A stretch of DNA of 64,000 bases, taken from Lentzea albidocapillata subsp. violacea. GTDB lineage: Bacteria; Actinomycetota; Actinomycetes; Mycobacteriales; Pseudonocardiaceae. The stretch is taken from contig NZ_FNET01000011.1 in NCBI RefSeq assembly GCF_900100275.1, positions 62,001-126,000 on the forward strand, given 5' to 3'. Both the position numbers and the translations under genes were made by a program. This document shows positions 34,921 through 44,048 of the stretch, piece by piece (position 1 is the first letter of the stretch; the number at the start of each line of letters is the position of its first letter). The notes beneath the pieces were generated by a model that did no database searches, was not told the DNA's origin, and saw only the letters and a list, made by a program, of their open reading frames with translations.

Positions 34921-37503
34921 CTAGCCGGACCCCAGACAGAGGAACGGCCGGCGGAACGGGTCCTTCGCCATCGCCTCGGCCAGCGCCACCGCCGGCGCGG
35001 CCCCGGCCGCCAGCGCCCGGTGGTAGTCGGCCATCGCCGCGGCACTGGCCTCGTCCCCGACCTTGCTGGCCGCGGCGACCACGGTCCGCGTGCCGCCCGC
35101 CAGCATCGCGCCGGCAAACCCCAAGGCCTCGTCACCAGGCCTGATGCGGTTCAACGCCAGCTCGCACGCCGCGAGCACCACGTGCGCCGGCGGTTTCCTC
35201 AGCCGACCCAGCTCGTGCGCGAACAACGGCCCGTCGAACAGTTCGAGCCGGGAGAACAGCGCGTTCTCGATCTCGTGCTCGCCGTGAGCGGCGACGTGGA
35301 CGAGATCGGCGCCGTCGAGGTGCGCCATGACCTCGGCGGCGGTGGCGGTGTCCCCGGAGAGCATCGTGGCGTTGGCGTGATAGGTCGCCAGCTTGTCCAC
35401 CTCGCCGTGCCCGAAGAGAAGCCCGGGCCCCTGCACGACCAGCACGCGGTCGGTCTTGGGCTTGCCGGCCTGCGCCGCGGCGAGCCAGGCCGTGGCCGAG
35501 GGCGCGGTGGCGACCGGACGTCCGTGCAGGCTCGGCAGCACACCCCACGGCACCGCGTACAACTCGCCGGTCGGCACCATGACGAGCTCGCGGTCCCCGA
35601 TGAGGTGCGCGAGCGGCTTGATCAGCAACGCGTCGAGCCGGTCGGCCTGCTTGTGCGCGGACGCGCCGATGACCTGCACCAACGGCGGCGGCAGGTGGTC
35701 GGGAGCGAGGGCGTTGAGGTCGAAGTGGAGCTTCTGGGCGCTCTCCAGCGCATCCGTCGCGCCGCCGAGCCGCACGAGGCTGACGCGGCCACCGGCGACG
35801 ACGACAGCGGCCATCTCCCCGCCGGACACGACGTAGCTGACCATGGCCCGTTGCCCGAGCTCCGCGATCACCTCGGCGATGCCCGCGACCGGCCGGGGCC
35901 TGCCCCACCGCTGCGAGTGCCAGCCGAGCCGGTTCGCCTCGCGCTGCGCCTTCACGAGCTTGCCGCGCAACTCGGCGGTCGGCTGGCCGGACAGACCGTG
36001 CCGCAGGATCGCCCAGCTGAGGTTGCGCACCTCGGTGATCCGCTCGGCGACCTCGTTGTTGTCGGTCGCCTCCAGCGGTTCGTACCGGTAGGTCTGCGCA
36101 CGTGTGCGTTCCAGCCAGGCGAAGAGCCGGCGCGCGTCCGCGTCCTCCAGCGCGAGCTTGATCGCGAGCTCGCTCAGCTCCCTGCCGTGCACCGCGGTGG
36201 CGGACACGAGTTCGAGACCTCCGAGCTGATCGCGCACCCGGCCCAGCTCGTCCAGCGCCTTGCGGGCGTGCACCAGCGCGGCACGGCGGCTTCCCTTGGC
36301 CAGCGCGAGCTCCGCCAGCACGAGCCGGCGTTGCATCCGGTGGTCGAGCGGCGTGACCGCGCGGGGTCCGGGCACCTTCTTCAGCAGCTCTTCGGCGTCG
36401 GCCAGCCTTCCCCGGCGGATCTCCAGCCGGGTCGCGAGGAGCAACGCGAGCCGTGACTCGTCCACGAGGTGGTTGGCCGCCAACTCTTCGGACAGCGTCA
36501 ACGCCTTCTGCACCAAGGCGTTCGAGATCCGCCTGGTGCGCATCGCGTGCCGGCCGTGCGCCCACAGTTCGATCAGGCCGGCCATCATCCACCAGGTGCT
36601 GCCCCGGCGGATGAGCTTGCGTTCCGACCGCTTCGCCATGCGTCGTGCCAGGTCGAGCTGGTCGTCCAGCAACGCCGCCGACGCGCGGAACATCTCGACC
36701 TCGGCGATCTCCTGGCCGAACTTCTCCTTGCGCATGACCGGCAGCGCCTCGTCGAGGTGCTTACCGGCCTCATCGGACAGTCCGATCATGAGCATGGCCT
36801 CGGCCTGGTCCAGCTGGAGCCGGGCCAGTAGAGCGGGCTGATCGTCGGCGCGGAAGATCCGTTCTGCCTCTTCGTAGCGCCGCAACGCCTCTGCCAGCTC
36901 ACCGCTCTGCTTGTGCACGTTTCCGAGCGCGTGCACCAAGAACGGGCGAAGGTGGACGAGTTCGTGCTCACGGGCGAGGTAGATGCCGCGTTCGAGGTCA
37001 GCGATCGCTCGCTCGCTCCTGCGGATCGCGGCCAGCGCGAATCCACGGTTGAGCAACGTGGAGACGAAACCCTGCACCAGGGGGCGGTTCGCTCCGGAGC
37101 CGGTCTGCTCAACGTCGTGCTCGACCGCGTCGATGAACCTGTTGAACCACTCGATCGCCCGCTCCGGCTGACCCATGCGCATGACCATGAGGCCCTGGTT
37201 GTGGTCCACGCCGGCGTTCAGGAACGTTCTGGTGGCCGTGTCCTCAATGGTCTCGATCTCGCGACGGGCAGCGTCGAATGCCTCAACAGCGATGTCCATG
37301 CCGCTGGTCTCGCCCTGACACAGGCCCAGCGTGTACAAGATGCGAGCGCGGATCGCCGCACGTTCTTGGCTCGATTCCACGCGCTCGATATGCACGAGCG
37401 CACGTCGGAGCAGCCGGATGGCCGAGGGAAAGCGAAACCTCGCCTGCTCAGCCCATCCCCTCTCGTACAACTCGCGCGCTCTCACCAGGGAACGAGCGGG
37501 CAT
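34921..37503 (-). CDS. TPR-CHAT protein (caspase-like cysteine protease)
   Basis: 860-residue cytosolic protein. Residues about 5-470 are TPR-like helical repeats (e.g. HALGNVHKQSGELAEALRRY, GLCQGETSGMDIAVEAFD); residues about 545-860 are a CHAT domain with His740 (DLVHVAAHGEHE) and Cys780 (VVLAACELALNRIRPGDEAL), the caspase/separase dyad, and the closing GAMLAGGTRTVVAAA. Both catalytic residues are present, so it should be an active protease. ATG 37503 lacks a clear ribosome-binding site. The gene 84 nt upstream encodes a 97-residue peptide, a plausible substrate or regulator. TPR-CHAT proteins include Csx29 of type III-E CRISPR, but no CRISPR parts are here. Confidence 0.92.
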   Translation of the reverse strand: MPARSLVRARELYERGWAEQARFRFPSAIRLLRRALVHIERVESSQERAAIRARILYTLGLCQGETSGMDIAVEAFDAARREIETIEDTATRTFLNAGVDHNQGLMVMRMGQPERAIEWFNRFIDAVEHDVEQTGSGANRPLVQGFVSTLLNRGFALAAIRRSERAIADLERGIYLAREHELVHLRPFLVHALGNVHKQSGELAEALRRYEEAERIFRADDQPALLARLQLDQAEAMLMIGLSDEAGKHLDEALPVMRKEKFGQEIAEVEMFRASAALLDDQLDLARRMAKRSERKLIRRGSTWWMMAGLIELWAHGRHAMRTRRISNALVQKALTLSEELAANHLVDESRLALLLATRLEIRRGRLADAEELLKKVPGPRAVTPLDHRMQRRLVLAELALAKGSRRAALVHARKALDELGRVRDQLGGLELVSATAVHGRELSELAIKLALEDADARRLFAWLERTRAQTYRYEPLEATDNNEVAERITEVRNLSWAILRHGLSGQPTAELRGKLVKAQREANRLGWHSQRWGRPRPVAGIAEVIAELGQRAMVSYVVSGGEMAAVVVAGGRVSLVRLGGATDALESAQKLHFDLNALAPDHLPPPLVQVIGASAHKQADRLDALLIKPLAHLIGDRELVMVPTGELYAVPWGVLPSLHGRPVATAPSATAWLAAAQAGKPKTDRVLVVQGPGLLFGHGEVDKLATYHANATMLSGDTATAAEVMAHLDGADLVHVAAHGEHEIENALFSRLELFDGPLFAHELGRLRKPPAHVVLAACELALNRIRPGDEALGFAGAMLAGGTRTVVAAASKVGDEASAAAMADYHRALAAGAAPAVALAEAMAKDPFRRPFLCLGSG

Positions 37504-37535
37504 GTGATCATCACACCACACGAGTCCTCGCAGCG

Positions 37536-37573
37536 CTGCCCGCCAACCAGGCATTGGACCTGGTGACGGGCAG
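37536..37573 (-). promoter_or_regulatory. hairpin between the small-peptide gene and the CHAT gene
   Basis: CTGCCCG/CGGGCAG (7 bp) encloses ACCAGG/CCTGGT (6 bp) across an asymmetric internal loop. It starts 15 nt after the peptide stop and has no T-run. It could lower expression of the protease relative to the peptide. Confidence 0.55.
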
Positions 37574-37587
37574 AACACGCTGCGTGA

Positions 37588-37881
37588 CTACACGGTGATG
37601 TTGTTCGGGTGGTTCGGGCAGTCGTGGTTGTGCTCGACATCGCCGCCGGAGTCGACGGCCCCCTCGGAGATCGGCAGTGGGCGAGCGAACGGGAATCCCG
37701 GGCCGCCGCCACAGCACATCGGCGTGACTTCCGGGTCTTCCTTCTTGTCCGGCTTCGGCACCTCGGTCGGCGGTGCGGGCACCGGTTCCGGTTCGACGAC
37801 CGGCGTGCCTTCGAGCACGGACTCTGCTTCCTGAACGACCTCGGTCTCGGCCACGTCGAGGTTTTCGCGCTGAACAGTCAT
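37588..37881 (-). CDS. small Pro/Glu-rich, Cys/His-containing peptide upstream of the CHAT protease
   Basis: 97 residues with no signal peptide or membrane segment. Residues 1-52 are acidic and Pro-rich (VVEPEPVPAPPTEVPKPDKK), probably disordered; residues 55-70 read MCCGGGPGFPFARPLP; the C-terminal third ends with a His/Cys cluster, HNHDCPNHPNN (His84, His86, Cys88, His91), that could bind a metal. ATG 37881 is preceded by GAGGGG at a good distance. It is transcribed ahead of the TPR-CHAT gene. I recognise no family. Inference: substrate, inhibitor or sensor for the protease; a RiPP-like precursor is less likely because no modifying enzyme is adjacent. Confidence 0.75.
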   Translation of the reverse strand: MTVQRENLDVAETEVVQEAESVLEGTPVVEPEPVPAPPTEVPKPDKKEDPEVTPMCCGGGPGFPFARPLPISEGAVDSGGDVEHNHDCPNHPNNITV

Positions 37882-38005
37882 GAGGTTTTCCCCCCTCGTT
37901 TGGACTATTACTTCTCATCCCCCCAGATGAGCTGCACCGAGAGAGTGACACACACGGCTACACGCATACGTCTCAATTAGCTAACAGCCACTCAGACGGC
38001 CTAAG

Positions 38006-38047
38006 ATCACAAAGGGTCACCTGCACGAACAGGTGACCCTTTGTGAT
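38006..38047. terminator. terminator downstream of gatB
   Basis: Perfect 18-bp stem (ATCACAAAGGGTCACCTG and complement) with 6-nt loop, 20 bp after the gatB stop. The T-run (TTTTT) is on the plus-strand side; on the minus strand it is followed by CTTAGG. The stretch 37882-38005 is AT-richer and carries the small-peptide promoter (TAATAG near 37907 is a candidate -10). Confidence 0.75.
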
Positions 38048-38066
38048 TTTTATGGCGAATGTGTAT

Positions 38067-39569
38067 CTACGAGCAGCGTGCGAGCACGATCTCGCGCACG
38101 CGTGCGGCGTCCGCCTGGCCCTTGGTGGCCTTCATGACCGCGCCGACGATGGCGCCGGCCGCCTGGACCTTGCCGTCGCGGATCTTCTGGGCGACATCCG
38201 GCTGGGCCGCGAGGGCCTCGTCGACGGCCTTCTCCAGCGCCGAGTCGTCCGAGACGACCTTGAAGCCGCGCTTCTCGATGACGTCGTCCGGGGAGCCTTC
38301 GCCCTCCAGGACGCCGTTGACGACCTCGCGGGCGAGCTTGTTCGTCAGCGTGCCCGCGTTCACCAGCTCGATCACCCTCGCCACCTGGGCCGGGGTGATG
38401 GCGAGGTCGGTGACCTCGATGCCCTTCGAGTTGGCCTGCTGCGCGAGGTACGACACCCACCAGGAGCGGGCCTCGTCCGGCTTCGCGCCCGCCTCTACGG
38501 TGGCGATGATGACGTCCAGCGCGTTGGCGTTGACCAGGTCGCGGAGGACCTCGTCGGTGAGGTTCCAGTCCTTCTGGATGCGCGCGCGGCGCTCCCAGGG
38601 GAGCTCGGGCAGGGTGAGGCGCAGCTCCTCGACCCACTCGCGCGACGGCGCGATCGGGACCAGGTCGGGCTCCGGGAAGTAGCGGTAGTCCTCCGCCGTC
38701 TCCTTCTTGCGGCCCGGCGACGTGCTGCCCGACGACTCGTCGAAGTGGCGGGTCTCCTGGGTGACCTCACCGCCGGACTCCAGCACCGCGGCCTGGCGCG
38801 TCATCTCGAAGCGGACGGCGCGTTCGACGCTGCGCAGCGAGTTGACGTTCTTGGTCTCGGTGCGGGTGCCCAGGGCGCCGGTGGTCTTCGGCGACAGGGA
38901 GACGTTCGCGTCGCAGCGCAGCGAGCCCTGGTCCATGCGGACGTCGGACACGTCGAGCGCCTTGAGCAGGTCGCGCAGCGCCGTGACGTACGCACGGGCG
39001 ACCTCGGGGGCGCGCTCGCGAGTGCCGGGGATCATCTTCGTGACGATCTCGATCAGCGGCACGCCGGCGCGGTTGTAGTCGAGCAGCGAGTGCTCGGCGC
39101 CGTGGATGCGACCGGTGGCGCCGCCGACGTGCAGCGACTTGCCCGTGTCCTCCTCCATGTGCGCGCGCTCGATCTCGACGCGGATGACCTCGCCGTCGTC
39201 CAGCGTCACGTCGAGCCAGCCGTTGAACGCGATCGGCTCGTCGTACTGCGACGTCTGGAAGTTCTTCGGCATGTCCGGGTAGAAGTAGTTCTTCCGCGCG
39301 AACCGGCACCACTGCGCGATCTCGCAGTTCAGCGCGAGACCGATGCGCATCGCGGACTCGATCGCCTTGGCGTTCACCACCGGCAGCGCGCCCGGCAGGC
39401 CGAGGCACGTCGGGCAGGTGTTCGTGTTCGGCTCACCGCCGAAGGTGTTGGCGCAGCCGCAGAACATCTTCGTGTTGGTGTGCAGCTCGACGTGCACTTC
39501 CAGGCCCAGGACGGGGTCGTACTTCTCGACGACCTCGTCGTAGTCCATCAGCTCAACCAGAGAGGTCAT
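38067..39569 (-). CDS. gatB: Asp/Glu-tRNA amidotransferase subunit B
   Basis: 500-residue kinase-like and tRNA-binding subunit of GatCAB, which converts Glu-tRNA(Gln) (and Asp-tRNA(Asn)) to the amidated form. The N-terminal signature [19 protein letters not shown] with CPTCLGLPG supplies the four zinc cysteines; [11 protein letters not shown] and [12 protein letters not shown] follow; the C-terminal YqeY-like tail domain includes NTLAREV-type helices ([17 protein letters not shown]). ATG 39569 overlaps the stop of the 65-residue gene by 4 nt. Confidence 0.97.
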   Translation of the reverse strand: MTSLVELMDYDEVVEKYDPVLGLEVHVELHTNTKMFCGCANTFGGEPNTNTCPTCLGLPGALPVVNAKAIESAMRIGLALNCEIAQWCRFARKNYFYPDMPKNFQTSQYDEPIAFNGWLDVTLDDGEVIRVEIERAHMEEDTGKSLHVGGATGRIHGAEHSLLDYNRAGVPLIEIVTKMIPGTRERAPEVARAYVTALRDLLKALDVSDVRMDQGSLRCDANVSLSPKTTGALGTRTETKNVNSLRSVERAVRFEMTRQAAVLESGGEVTQETRHFDESSGSTSPGRKKETAEDYRYFPEPDLVPIAPSREWVEELRLTLPELPWERRARIQKDWNLTDEVLRDLVNANALDVIIATVEAGAKPDEARSWWVSYLAQQANSKGIEVTDLAITPAQVARVIELVNAGTLTNKLAREVVNGVLEGEGSPDDVIEKRGFKVVSDDSALEKAVDEALAAQPDVAQKIRDGKVQAAGAIVGAVMKATKGQADAARVREIVLARCS

Positions 39570-39763
39570 GCCAACTCGTCCTTCCGCAGAGCACGGATGG
39601 CCAGCGCCGCGCCGGTGATCGCCACGGTGATGCTCGCGATCGCGTTCGCCAGGGCCAGCTTGTCGTTATTCGCCCGCGCGGCCCGGAAGCCGGAGAACGC
39701 TCCCACGGCTCCCGCGACGGCACCGGCAATACCGAGGAGGCCCCTGGCCTTCTTGATGTTCAC
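39566..39763 (-). CDS. small membrane protein inside the gat operon
   Basis: 65 residues, GTG start overlapping the gatA stop (GTGA) and stop overlapping the gatB start (ATGA), so it is translationally coupled on both sides and clearly real. Two helices: [19 protein letters not shown] and [19 protein letters not shown], joined by [11 protein letters not shown]. tuberculosis has pfkA at this spot instead. No family is recognised. It may be a GatCAB membrane tether or simply a hitch-hiker. Confidence 0.82.
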   Translation of the reverse strand: MNIKKARGLLGIAGAVAGAVGAFSGFRAARANNDKLALANAIASITVAITGAALAIRALRKDELA

Positions 39764-41244
39764 AGCGACGGACCTCCGAACGCGCCGCGCGCGGCCTCGT
39801 AGGCGGCGGCCACCCGGTACATGCGGTGGTCCTGCAGCGCCGGAGCCATGATCTGCAGGCCGACCGGCATTCCGTCCTCATCGGACAGGCCGCTCGGGAC
39901 GCTCATGGCCGGCGTGCCCGCGAGGTTCGCGGGGATGGTGCAGAGGTCGGCCTTGTACATGGCCATCGGGTCGTTCGCGCGCTCGCCGATCTTGAACGCC
40001 GTGGTCGGCGTGGTCGGGGAGATGAGCACGTCGAACTTCTCGAACGCCTTCGCGAAGTCCTGCGTGATCAGCGTGCGGACCTTCTGCGCCGAGCCGTAGT
40101 ACGCGTCGTAGTAGCCGGACGACAGCGCGTACGTGCCGATCATGATGCGGCGCTTGACCTCCGGGCCGAAGCCGGCCTCACGGGTCAGCGACATGACCTC
40201 CTCGGTGCTGCGCGTGCCGTCGTCGCCGACGCGCAGGCCGTAGCGCATGGCGTCGAACCGGGCGAGGTTCGACGAGCACTCGCTCGGCGCGATGAGGTAG
40301 TACGCCGGGAGCGCGTAGTCGAAGCTCGGGCACGACACGTCCGCGATCTCCGCGCCGAGCTCCTTGAGCTGCGACACGGCGGCCTCGAAGCTGCGCAGCA
40401 CGCCCTGCTGGTAGCCCTCGCCGGTGAACTGCGTGACGACACCGATGCGCAGGCCGGACAGGTCACCGCTCAGACCCTCGCGGGCCGCGGCGACGACCGG
40501 CGGCACGGGCGCGTTGATGGACGTGGAGTCCATGTGGTCGTAGCCCGCGATGACCTCGTGCAGCAACGCGGCGTCGAGCACCGTGCGCGCGCACGGACCG
40601 GCCTGGTCCAGAGAGCTGGAGAACGCCACGAGGCCGTAGCGGGAAACACCGCCGTAGGTGGGCTTCACGCCGACGGTGCCGGTGACGGAACCGGGCTGGC
40701 GGATCGAGCCACCGGTGTCGGTGCCGATCGCCAGCGGCGCCTGCAGAGCGGCCAGCGCGGCGGACGAGCCACCGCCGGAGCCGCCGGGGATGCGGTCGAG
40801 GTCCCACGGGTTGTGCGTGGGGCCGTACGCCGAGTTCTCGGTCGACGAACCCATGGCGAACTCGTCCATGTTCGTCTTGCCGAGGATGACGACGCCGGCT
40901 TCCTTGAGCTTGCGCGTCACCGTGGCGTCGTAGGGCGGGATCCAGCCTTCGAGGATCTTGGAACCGACCGTGGTCGGCACGCCCTCGGTCGTCATGACGT
41001 CCTTGAGCGCCAGCGGCACACCGGCGAGCGGCGAGACCTGCTCACCGGCCTTGACGGCCTCGTCGACCCTGCGGGCCTGCGCGAGCGCGCCCTCGGTGTC
41101 GACGTGCAGGAAGGCGTGGACCTTCCCGTCGGTCTCGGCGATGCGGTCCAGGTGGGCCTGGGTGACCTCGACACTGGAGACCTCGCCGCTGTGGATCTTC
41201 GCGGCGAGTTCCGCCGCGGTCGCGTGGATCAGGTCGTTGGTCAT
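39760..41244 (-). CDS. gatA: Asp/Glu-tRNA amidotransferase subunit A
   Basis: 494-residue glutaminase subunit. The amidase-signature triad is Lys81 (LALKDVMTT), cis-Ser156 ([13 protein letters not shown]) and nucleophile Ser180 ([11 protein letters not shown]). It releases ammonia from glutamine and channels it to GatB. Its ATG overlaps the gatC stop by 4 nt. Confidence 0.97.
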   Translation of the reverse strand: MTNDLIHATAAELAAKIHSGEVSSVEVTQAHLDRIAETDGKVHAFLHVDTEGALAQARRVDEAVKAGEQVSPLAGVPLALKDVMTTEGVPTTVGSKILEGWIPPYDATVTRKLKEAGVVILGKTNMDEFAMGSSTENSAYGPTHNPWDLDRIPGGSGGGSSAALAALQAPLAIGTDTGGSIRQPGSVTGTVGVKPTYGGVSRYGLVAFSSSLDQAGPCARTVLDAALLHEVIAGYDHMDSTSINAPVPPVVAAAREGLSGDLSGLRIGVVTQFTGEGYQQGVLRSFEAAVSQLKELGAEIADVSCPSFDYALPAYYLIAPSECSSNLARFDAMRYGLRVGDDGTRSTEEVMSLTREAGFGPEVKRRIMIGTYALSSGYYDAYYGSAQKVRTLITQDFAKAFEKFDVLISPTTPTTAFKIGERANDPMAMYKADLCTIPANLAGTPAMSVPSGLSDEDGMPVGLQIMAPALQDHRMYRVAAAYEAARGAFGGPSL

Positions 41245-41540
41245 GCTTCCTCACCCAGGATGCGGGGCACGCGGAACCGGCCGTCCTCGGCCTCAGGAGC
41301 GCCGGAGAGCGCCTGCTGCTGACCGAGGCTCGGACGGACCACGTCCTCGCGGAAGACGTTGGTCAGCGGAACGGCGTGCGACGTCGGCGGGATGTCGGCC
41401 GTGGCGATGTCGCCAACCGAGGCCACCGACTGGAGGATCACGTCGAGCTGTCCGGCGAACAAGTCGAGCTCGTCCTCGGTAACAGCCAGCCTGGCGAGCT
41501 TCGCCAGGTGCGCGACCTCGTCGCGGGAGATGCTGGGCAC
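41241..41540 (-). CDS. gatC: Asp/Glu-tRNA amidotransferase subunit C
   Basis: 99-residue belt subunit that stabilises GatA-GatB. Family features: [20 protein letters not shown] and the C-terminal LRED-type segment [13 protein letters not shown] choose GTG 41540 because GGGGG is 9 nt upstream; a TTG three codons earlier abuts that site. First gene of gatC-gatA-orf65-gatB. Confidence 0.95.
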   Translation of the reverse strand: MPSISRDEVAHLAKLARLAVTEDELDLFAGQLDVILQSVASVGDIATADIPPTSHAVPLTNVFREDVVRPSLGQQQALSGAPEAEDGRFRVPRILGEEA

Positions 41541-41770
41541 TCCTGTCAACCCCCGTAGGGTCGGGATACGAATCGGGAACCCCGTGAGTCTATGGGCTGG
41601 TCAGGCGCGCCTTCGAACGGGTTACCGCCTCTGTCGCTGACCGGCACGTCAACTTAACCGTTCCGCAACGCGGACAGCAGGTCATGCGCCGACGATGCGT
41701 CTGCGAGAATCACCGACCGGCAACGGCGCAAGACGCGGGGTCTCGCGCACGAGCTATGGAGGCGTTCACC

Positions 41771-42424
41771 TTGTCGTTCCTGATCCGGGTCCAGCTCCCG
41801 GACCGTCCCGGCACCCTCGGCGCGGTCGCAACGGCTTTGGGCGAGATCGGGGCGGACATACTCAGCGTCGACGTGGTGGAACGCGGTTCCGGCATCGCCA
41901 TCGACGACCTCGTGGTCGAGCTCCCGTCCGGCCGCCTGCCGGACACCCTGATCACCGCCGCCGAGTCCATCGAGGGCGTCGAGGTCGACGCGGTGCGCCC
42001 CTACGCGGGCATCCTGGACACCCATCGCGAGCTGGAGCTCGTGGAGGAGATCGCCGAGGAGCCCAAGAAGGGCCTCGAGATCTTCACCGAGGGCGTCCCG
42101 AAGATCATCCGCGCCGGCTGGGCCGTCGTCGTCGGACCGGAGGGCACCGGCATCAACCGGCTGACCGCGTCCTCGGCCGCCCCGGAGACGCGGATGGCGG
42201 ACGTGCCGTGGTTCCCGCTGGAGCGCGCGACCGTGCTCGACGGCGAGGAGGAGTGGGTACCGGAGACCTGGCGCGAGCTGGGCACCGAACTCGCCGCGAC
42301 GCCGCTGGGCAAGCCGGACCGCGTGCTCGTCGTCGGCCGGCCGGGCGGCCCGATGTTCCGCGCGGCCGAGGTGGCACGCCTGGCGCACCTGGCCGGCATC
42401 GTCGCCGTGGTACTCCCCGACTAG
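41771..42424 (+). CDS. ACT-domain amino-acid-binding protein (Rv3013-like)
   Basis: 217 residues with tandem ACT-like folds: SFLIRVQLPDRPGTLGAVAT at the N-terminus and a second, degenerate half (WAVVVGPEGTGINRLTASSA). TTG 41771 is favoured because GGAGG lies 8 nt upstream; ATG 41756 would add five residues and has no such site. The M. tuberculosis gene Rv3013 occupies the same position between gatC and ligA. It probably binds an amino acid as a sensor; partner unknown. Divergent from gatC. Confidence 0.87.
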   Translation: MSFLIRVQLPDRPGTLGAVATALGEIGADILSVDVVERGSGIAIDDLVVELPSGRLPDTLITAAESIEGVEVDAVRPYAGILDTHRELELVEEIAEEPKKGLEIFTEGVPKIIRAGWAVVVGPEGTGINRLTASSAAPETRMADVPWFPLERATVLDGEEEWVPETWRELGTELAATPLGKPDRVLVVGRPGGPMFRAAEVARLAHLAGIVAVVLPD

Positions 42425-43104
42425 CGCGGAGCCCTGGACCGCTGGCGTCGGCGGGCCAGCGCGACCAGCTCGGCGTTGTTCTTGGCCCGGCGACCGTCGG
42501 GCATGTGCAGCGTGTCCTCCAGGCCCATGCGCACGTGGTGTTCGAGCAGCGCGGCGTAGTCGAGGACGGACCAGGCCTCGGCGTCCCTGCCGTGCAGCAG
42601 GATCGGCAGGCCGAGCGGTTCCACTTCGGCCAGCAGGCTTTCGGCCGTGGCGCGCGTCGCCACCACCGTGATCCGGCTGACGCTCGGGGGCAGTTCGGTC
42701 AACCGCGCCGGAGCTTCGACGACGAGCTCGACCCTGACGTTGACCTGGTGCAGGGCCTGGGCCAGGTCACGCCACCCAGGCCGGCCGACGTGCACGCAGG
42801 CGATGTCCGGCCGGCCCGCCGCGAGCGGCGCCCAGCTGCCGATCAGCGTGCCCTGGTTGCCGGGAACATCGGTGGACACGCTGATCTCGATGCCGGGCAC
42901 GGCGGCGCGGACGGTCGCGATCGTCGTGGCCACCTCGGGCCCGACGAGCGTGAGCGCGCCGATGACGTCGCGCGGATGGATGTGCACGGACGTGACGCCG
43001 AGCGCGGCGACGTCAGCCGCGTCCTCGGCGAGGCGCTCTGGGGACAACGGCAGGGCCGGGTGCTCCTCGGCTGTGCGGGAGCCGTTCAGGCAGGCTTGCA
43101 GCAC
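42421..43104 (-). CDS. BKACE-family (DUF849) beta-keto acid cleavage enzyme, short form
   Basis: 227-residue zinc TIM-barrel protein; the family condenses a beta-keto acid with acetyl-CoA. Start LQACLNGSRT, zinc ligands His41/His43 in SVHIHPRD, and the C-terminal VRMGLEDTLHMPDGRRAKNN are all diagnostic. Typical members run 270-300 residues, so some barrel elements are shortened. It converges on the ACT gene with a 4-nt overlap. Substrate not predictable. Confidence 0.88.
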   Translation of the reverse strand: MLQACLNGSRTAEEHPALPLSPERLAEDAADVAALGVTSVHIHPRDVIGALTLVGPEVATTIATVRAAVPGIEISVSTDVPGNQGTLIGSWAPLAAGRPDIACVHVGRPGWRDLAQALHQVNVRVELVVEAPARLTELPPSVSRITVVATRATAESLLAEVEPLGLPILLHGRDAEAWSVLDYAALLEHHVRMGLEDTLHMPDGRRAKNNAELVALARRRQRSRAPR

Positions 43105-43164
43105 ACCTCATACGGTCCCACACAATCCTTCGCGCGGCGTTGCTCCAAGGGCTAGGTTGGCCTC

Positions 43165-43290
43165 ATGCGACTGGCCCTGGTGTTGGCACAGGAGAACGGT
43201 CTGGCGACGGGCGATCTGGCGTTGGGTGTGGCCGGCGTGCTCGCGCTGGCGGCGGTGATCGTCGTCGCGCTCAAGCGCCGGAAGCCATGA
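43165..43290 (+). CDS. possible 41-residue membrane peptide
   Basis: Short frame from ATG 43165 to TGA 43290: MRLALVLAQENGLATGDLAL, then a hydrophobic helix (VAGVLALAAVIVVAL) and a basic tail KRRKP. The G/C third-position pattern is coding-like and the shape (helix, then Lys/Arg) is that of a small single-pass protein. No good ribosome-binding site is visible. Tentative. Confidence 0.4.
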   Translation: MRLALVLAQENGLATGDLALGVAGVLALAAVIVVALKRRKP

Positions 43291-43363
43291 CTCGTTCTGC
43301 GGAATACCGGATCTGACTCCAGAATCTGCCGTGATCACCCCACTTCCCGGAGGTATGAAGATC

Positions 43364-43588
43364 ATGGCCATCACGGTGAACCTCGACATGCTCCTCGACA
43401 AGGCCTACGAGAACCTCCCGCTCACCGAGATCCTGGACGCCCCGGTCGACGCGCTGCAGGGCGTGAGCGCCGGTGACGCCGAGAAGCTGAAAGCCGCGTT
43501 CAACATCAAGACCGTGCGGGACCTGGGCACCAACAGGTACTTCCGCGCGGCCGTGACGTTGCTGGACCTGGAGACGACGGCCCGTTAG
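43364..43588 (+). CDS. small helix-hairpin-helix-like protein
   Basis: 74 residues from ATG 43364, with GGAGG 10 nt upstream (an ATG 9 nt earlier abuts that site). The sequence PVDALQGVSAGDAEKLKAAF followed by NIKTVRDLGTNRYF is the helix-hairpin-helix pattern seen in small DNA- or protein-binding domains. Its stop overlaps the GNAT stop on the other strand. No specific function. Confidence 0.78.
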   Translation: MAITVNLDMLLDKAYENLPLTEILDAPVDALQGVSAGDAEKLKAAFNIKTVRDLGTNRYFRAAVTLLDLETTAR

Positions 43589-44019
43589 AGCACGATTCGG
43601 TAGTGGACGAACGGCGTCTTCTCCGCGACCTGGTCGTAGAGCCTGCGGGCGGTCTCGTTGCCCTCGCCGGTGTGCCAGTAGACGCGGCAGCAGCCCTGCT
43701 GCCGCGCCCAGTCCGTCACCGCCTCGATGAGCGCGCGGCCGACACCCCGGCCGCGCGCCTCGGGGGTGGTGAAGAGATCCTGCAGGTAGCAGACGTCCGG
43801 GCCGGACGTGCTGGGGTGCTTGAAGAAGTGGGTGATGCCGGCGAGGACGCCGTCGGCGCGGGCGCATAGGGCGTGGATGTTCTTGTTCGCCTGGAACGCT
43901 TCCCACTTCTCGTCGTAGGTCTCCGCCGGCAGCGTGCGTTCGTAGAAGGTGTTGTAGCCCTCGAAGAGCTCCTGCCACCTGGCTCGGTCCGCGGGTTCGA
44001 GTGGGCCGATCGCGATCAT
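43585..44019 (-). CDS. GNAT N-acetyltransferase
   Basis: 144 residues from ATG 44019, with AAAGGA 6 nt upstream. Acetyl-CoA loop: LQDLFTTPEARGRGVGRALI; C-terminal YWHTGEGNETARRLYDQVAE is typical of small-molecule or amine acetyltransferases. Divergent from the SWIM gene with 29 bp between starts. Confidence 0.9.
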   Translation of the reverse strand: MIAIGPLEPADRARWQELFEGYNTFYERTLPAETYDEKWEAFQANKNIHALCARADGVLAGITHFFKHPSTSGPDVCYLQDLFTTPEARGRGVGRALIEAVTDWARQQGCCRVYWHTGEGNETARRLYDQVAEKTPFVHYRIVL

Positions 44020-44048
44020 GTTGATCCTTTCTGCGGTCACCCGGTTGG

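Noticed and set aside
34921-37503. Type III-E CRISPR (Craspase) component
   Set aside because: The architecture is TPR-CHAT, but there is no gRAMP effector, no cas gene and no repeat array in the window; it is a free-standing protease.
37588-37881. RiPP precursor peptide
   Set aside because: A small Cys-containing peptide alone is not enough; no radical SAM, YcaO, lanthipeptide or transporter gene is adjacent.
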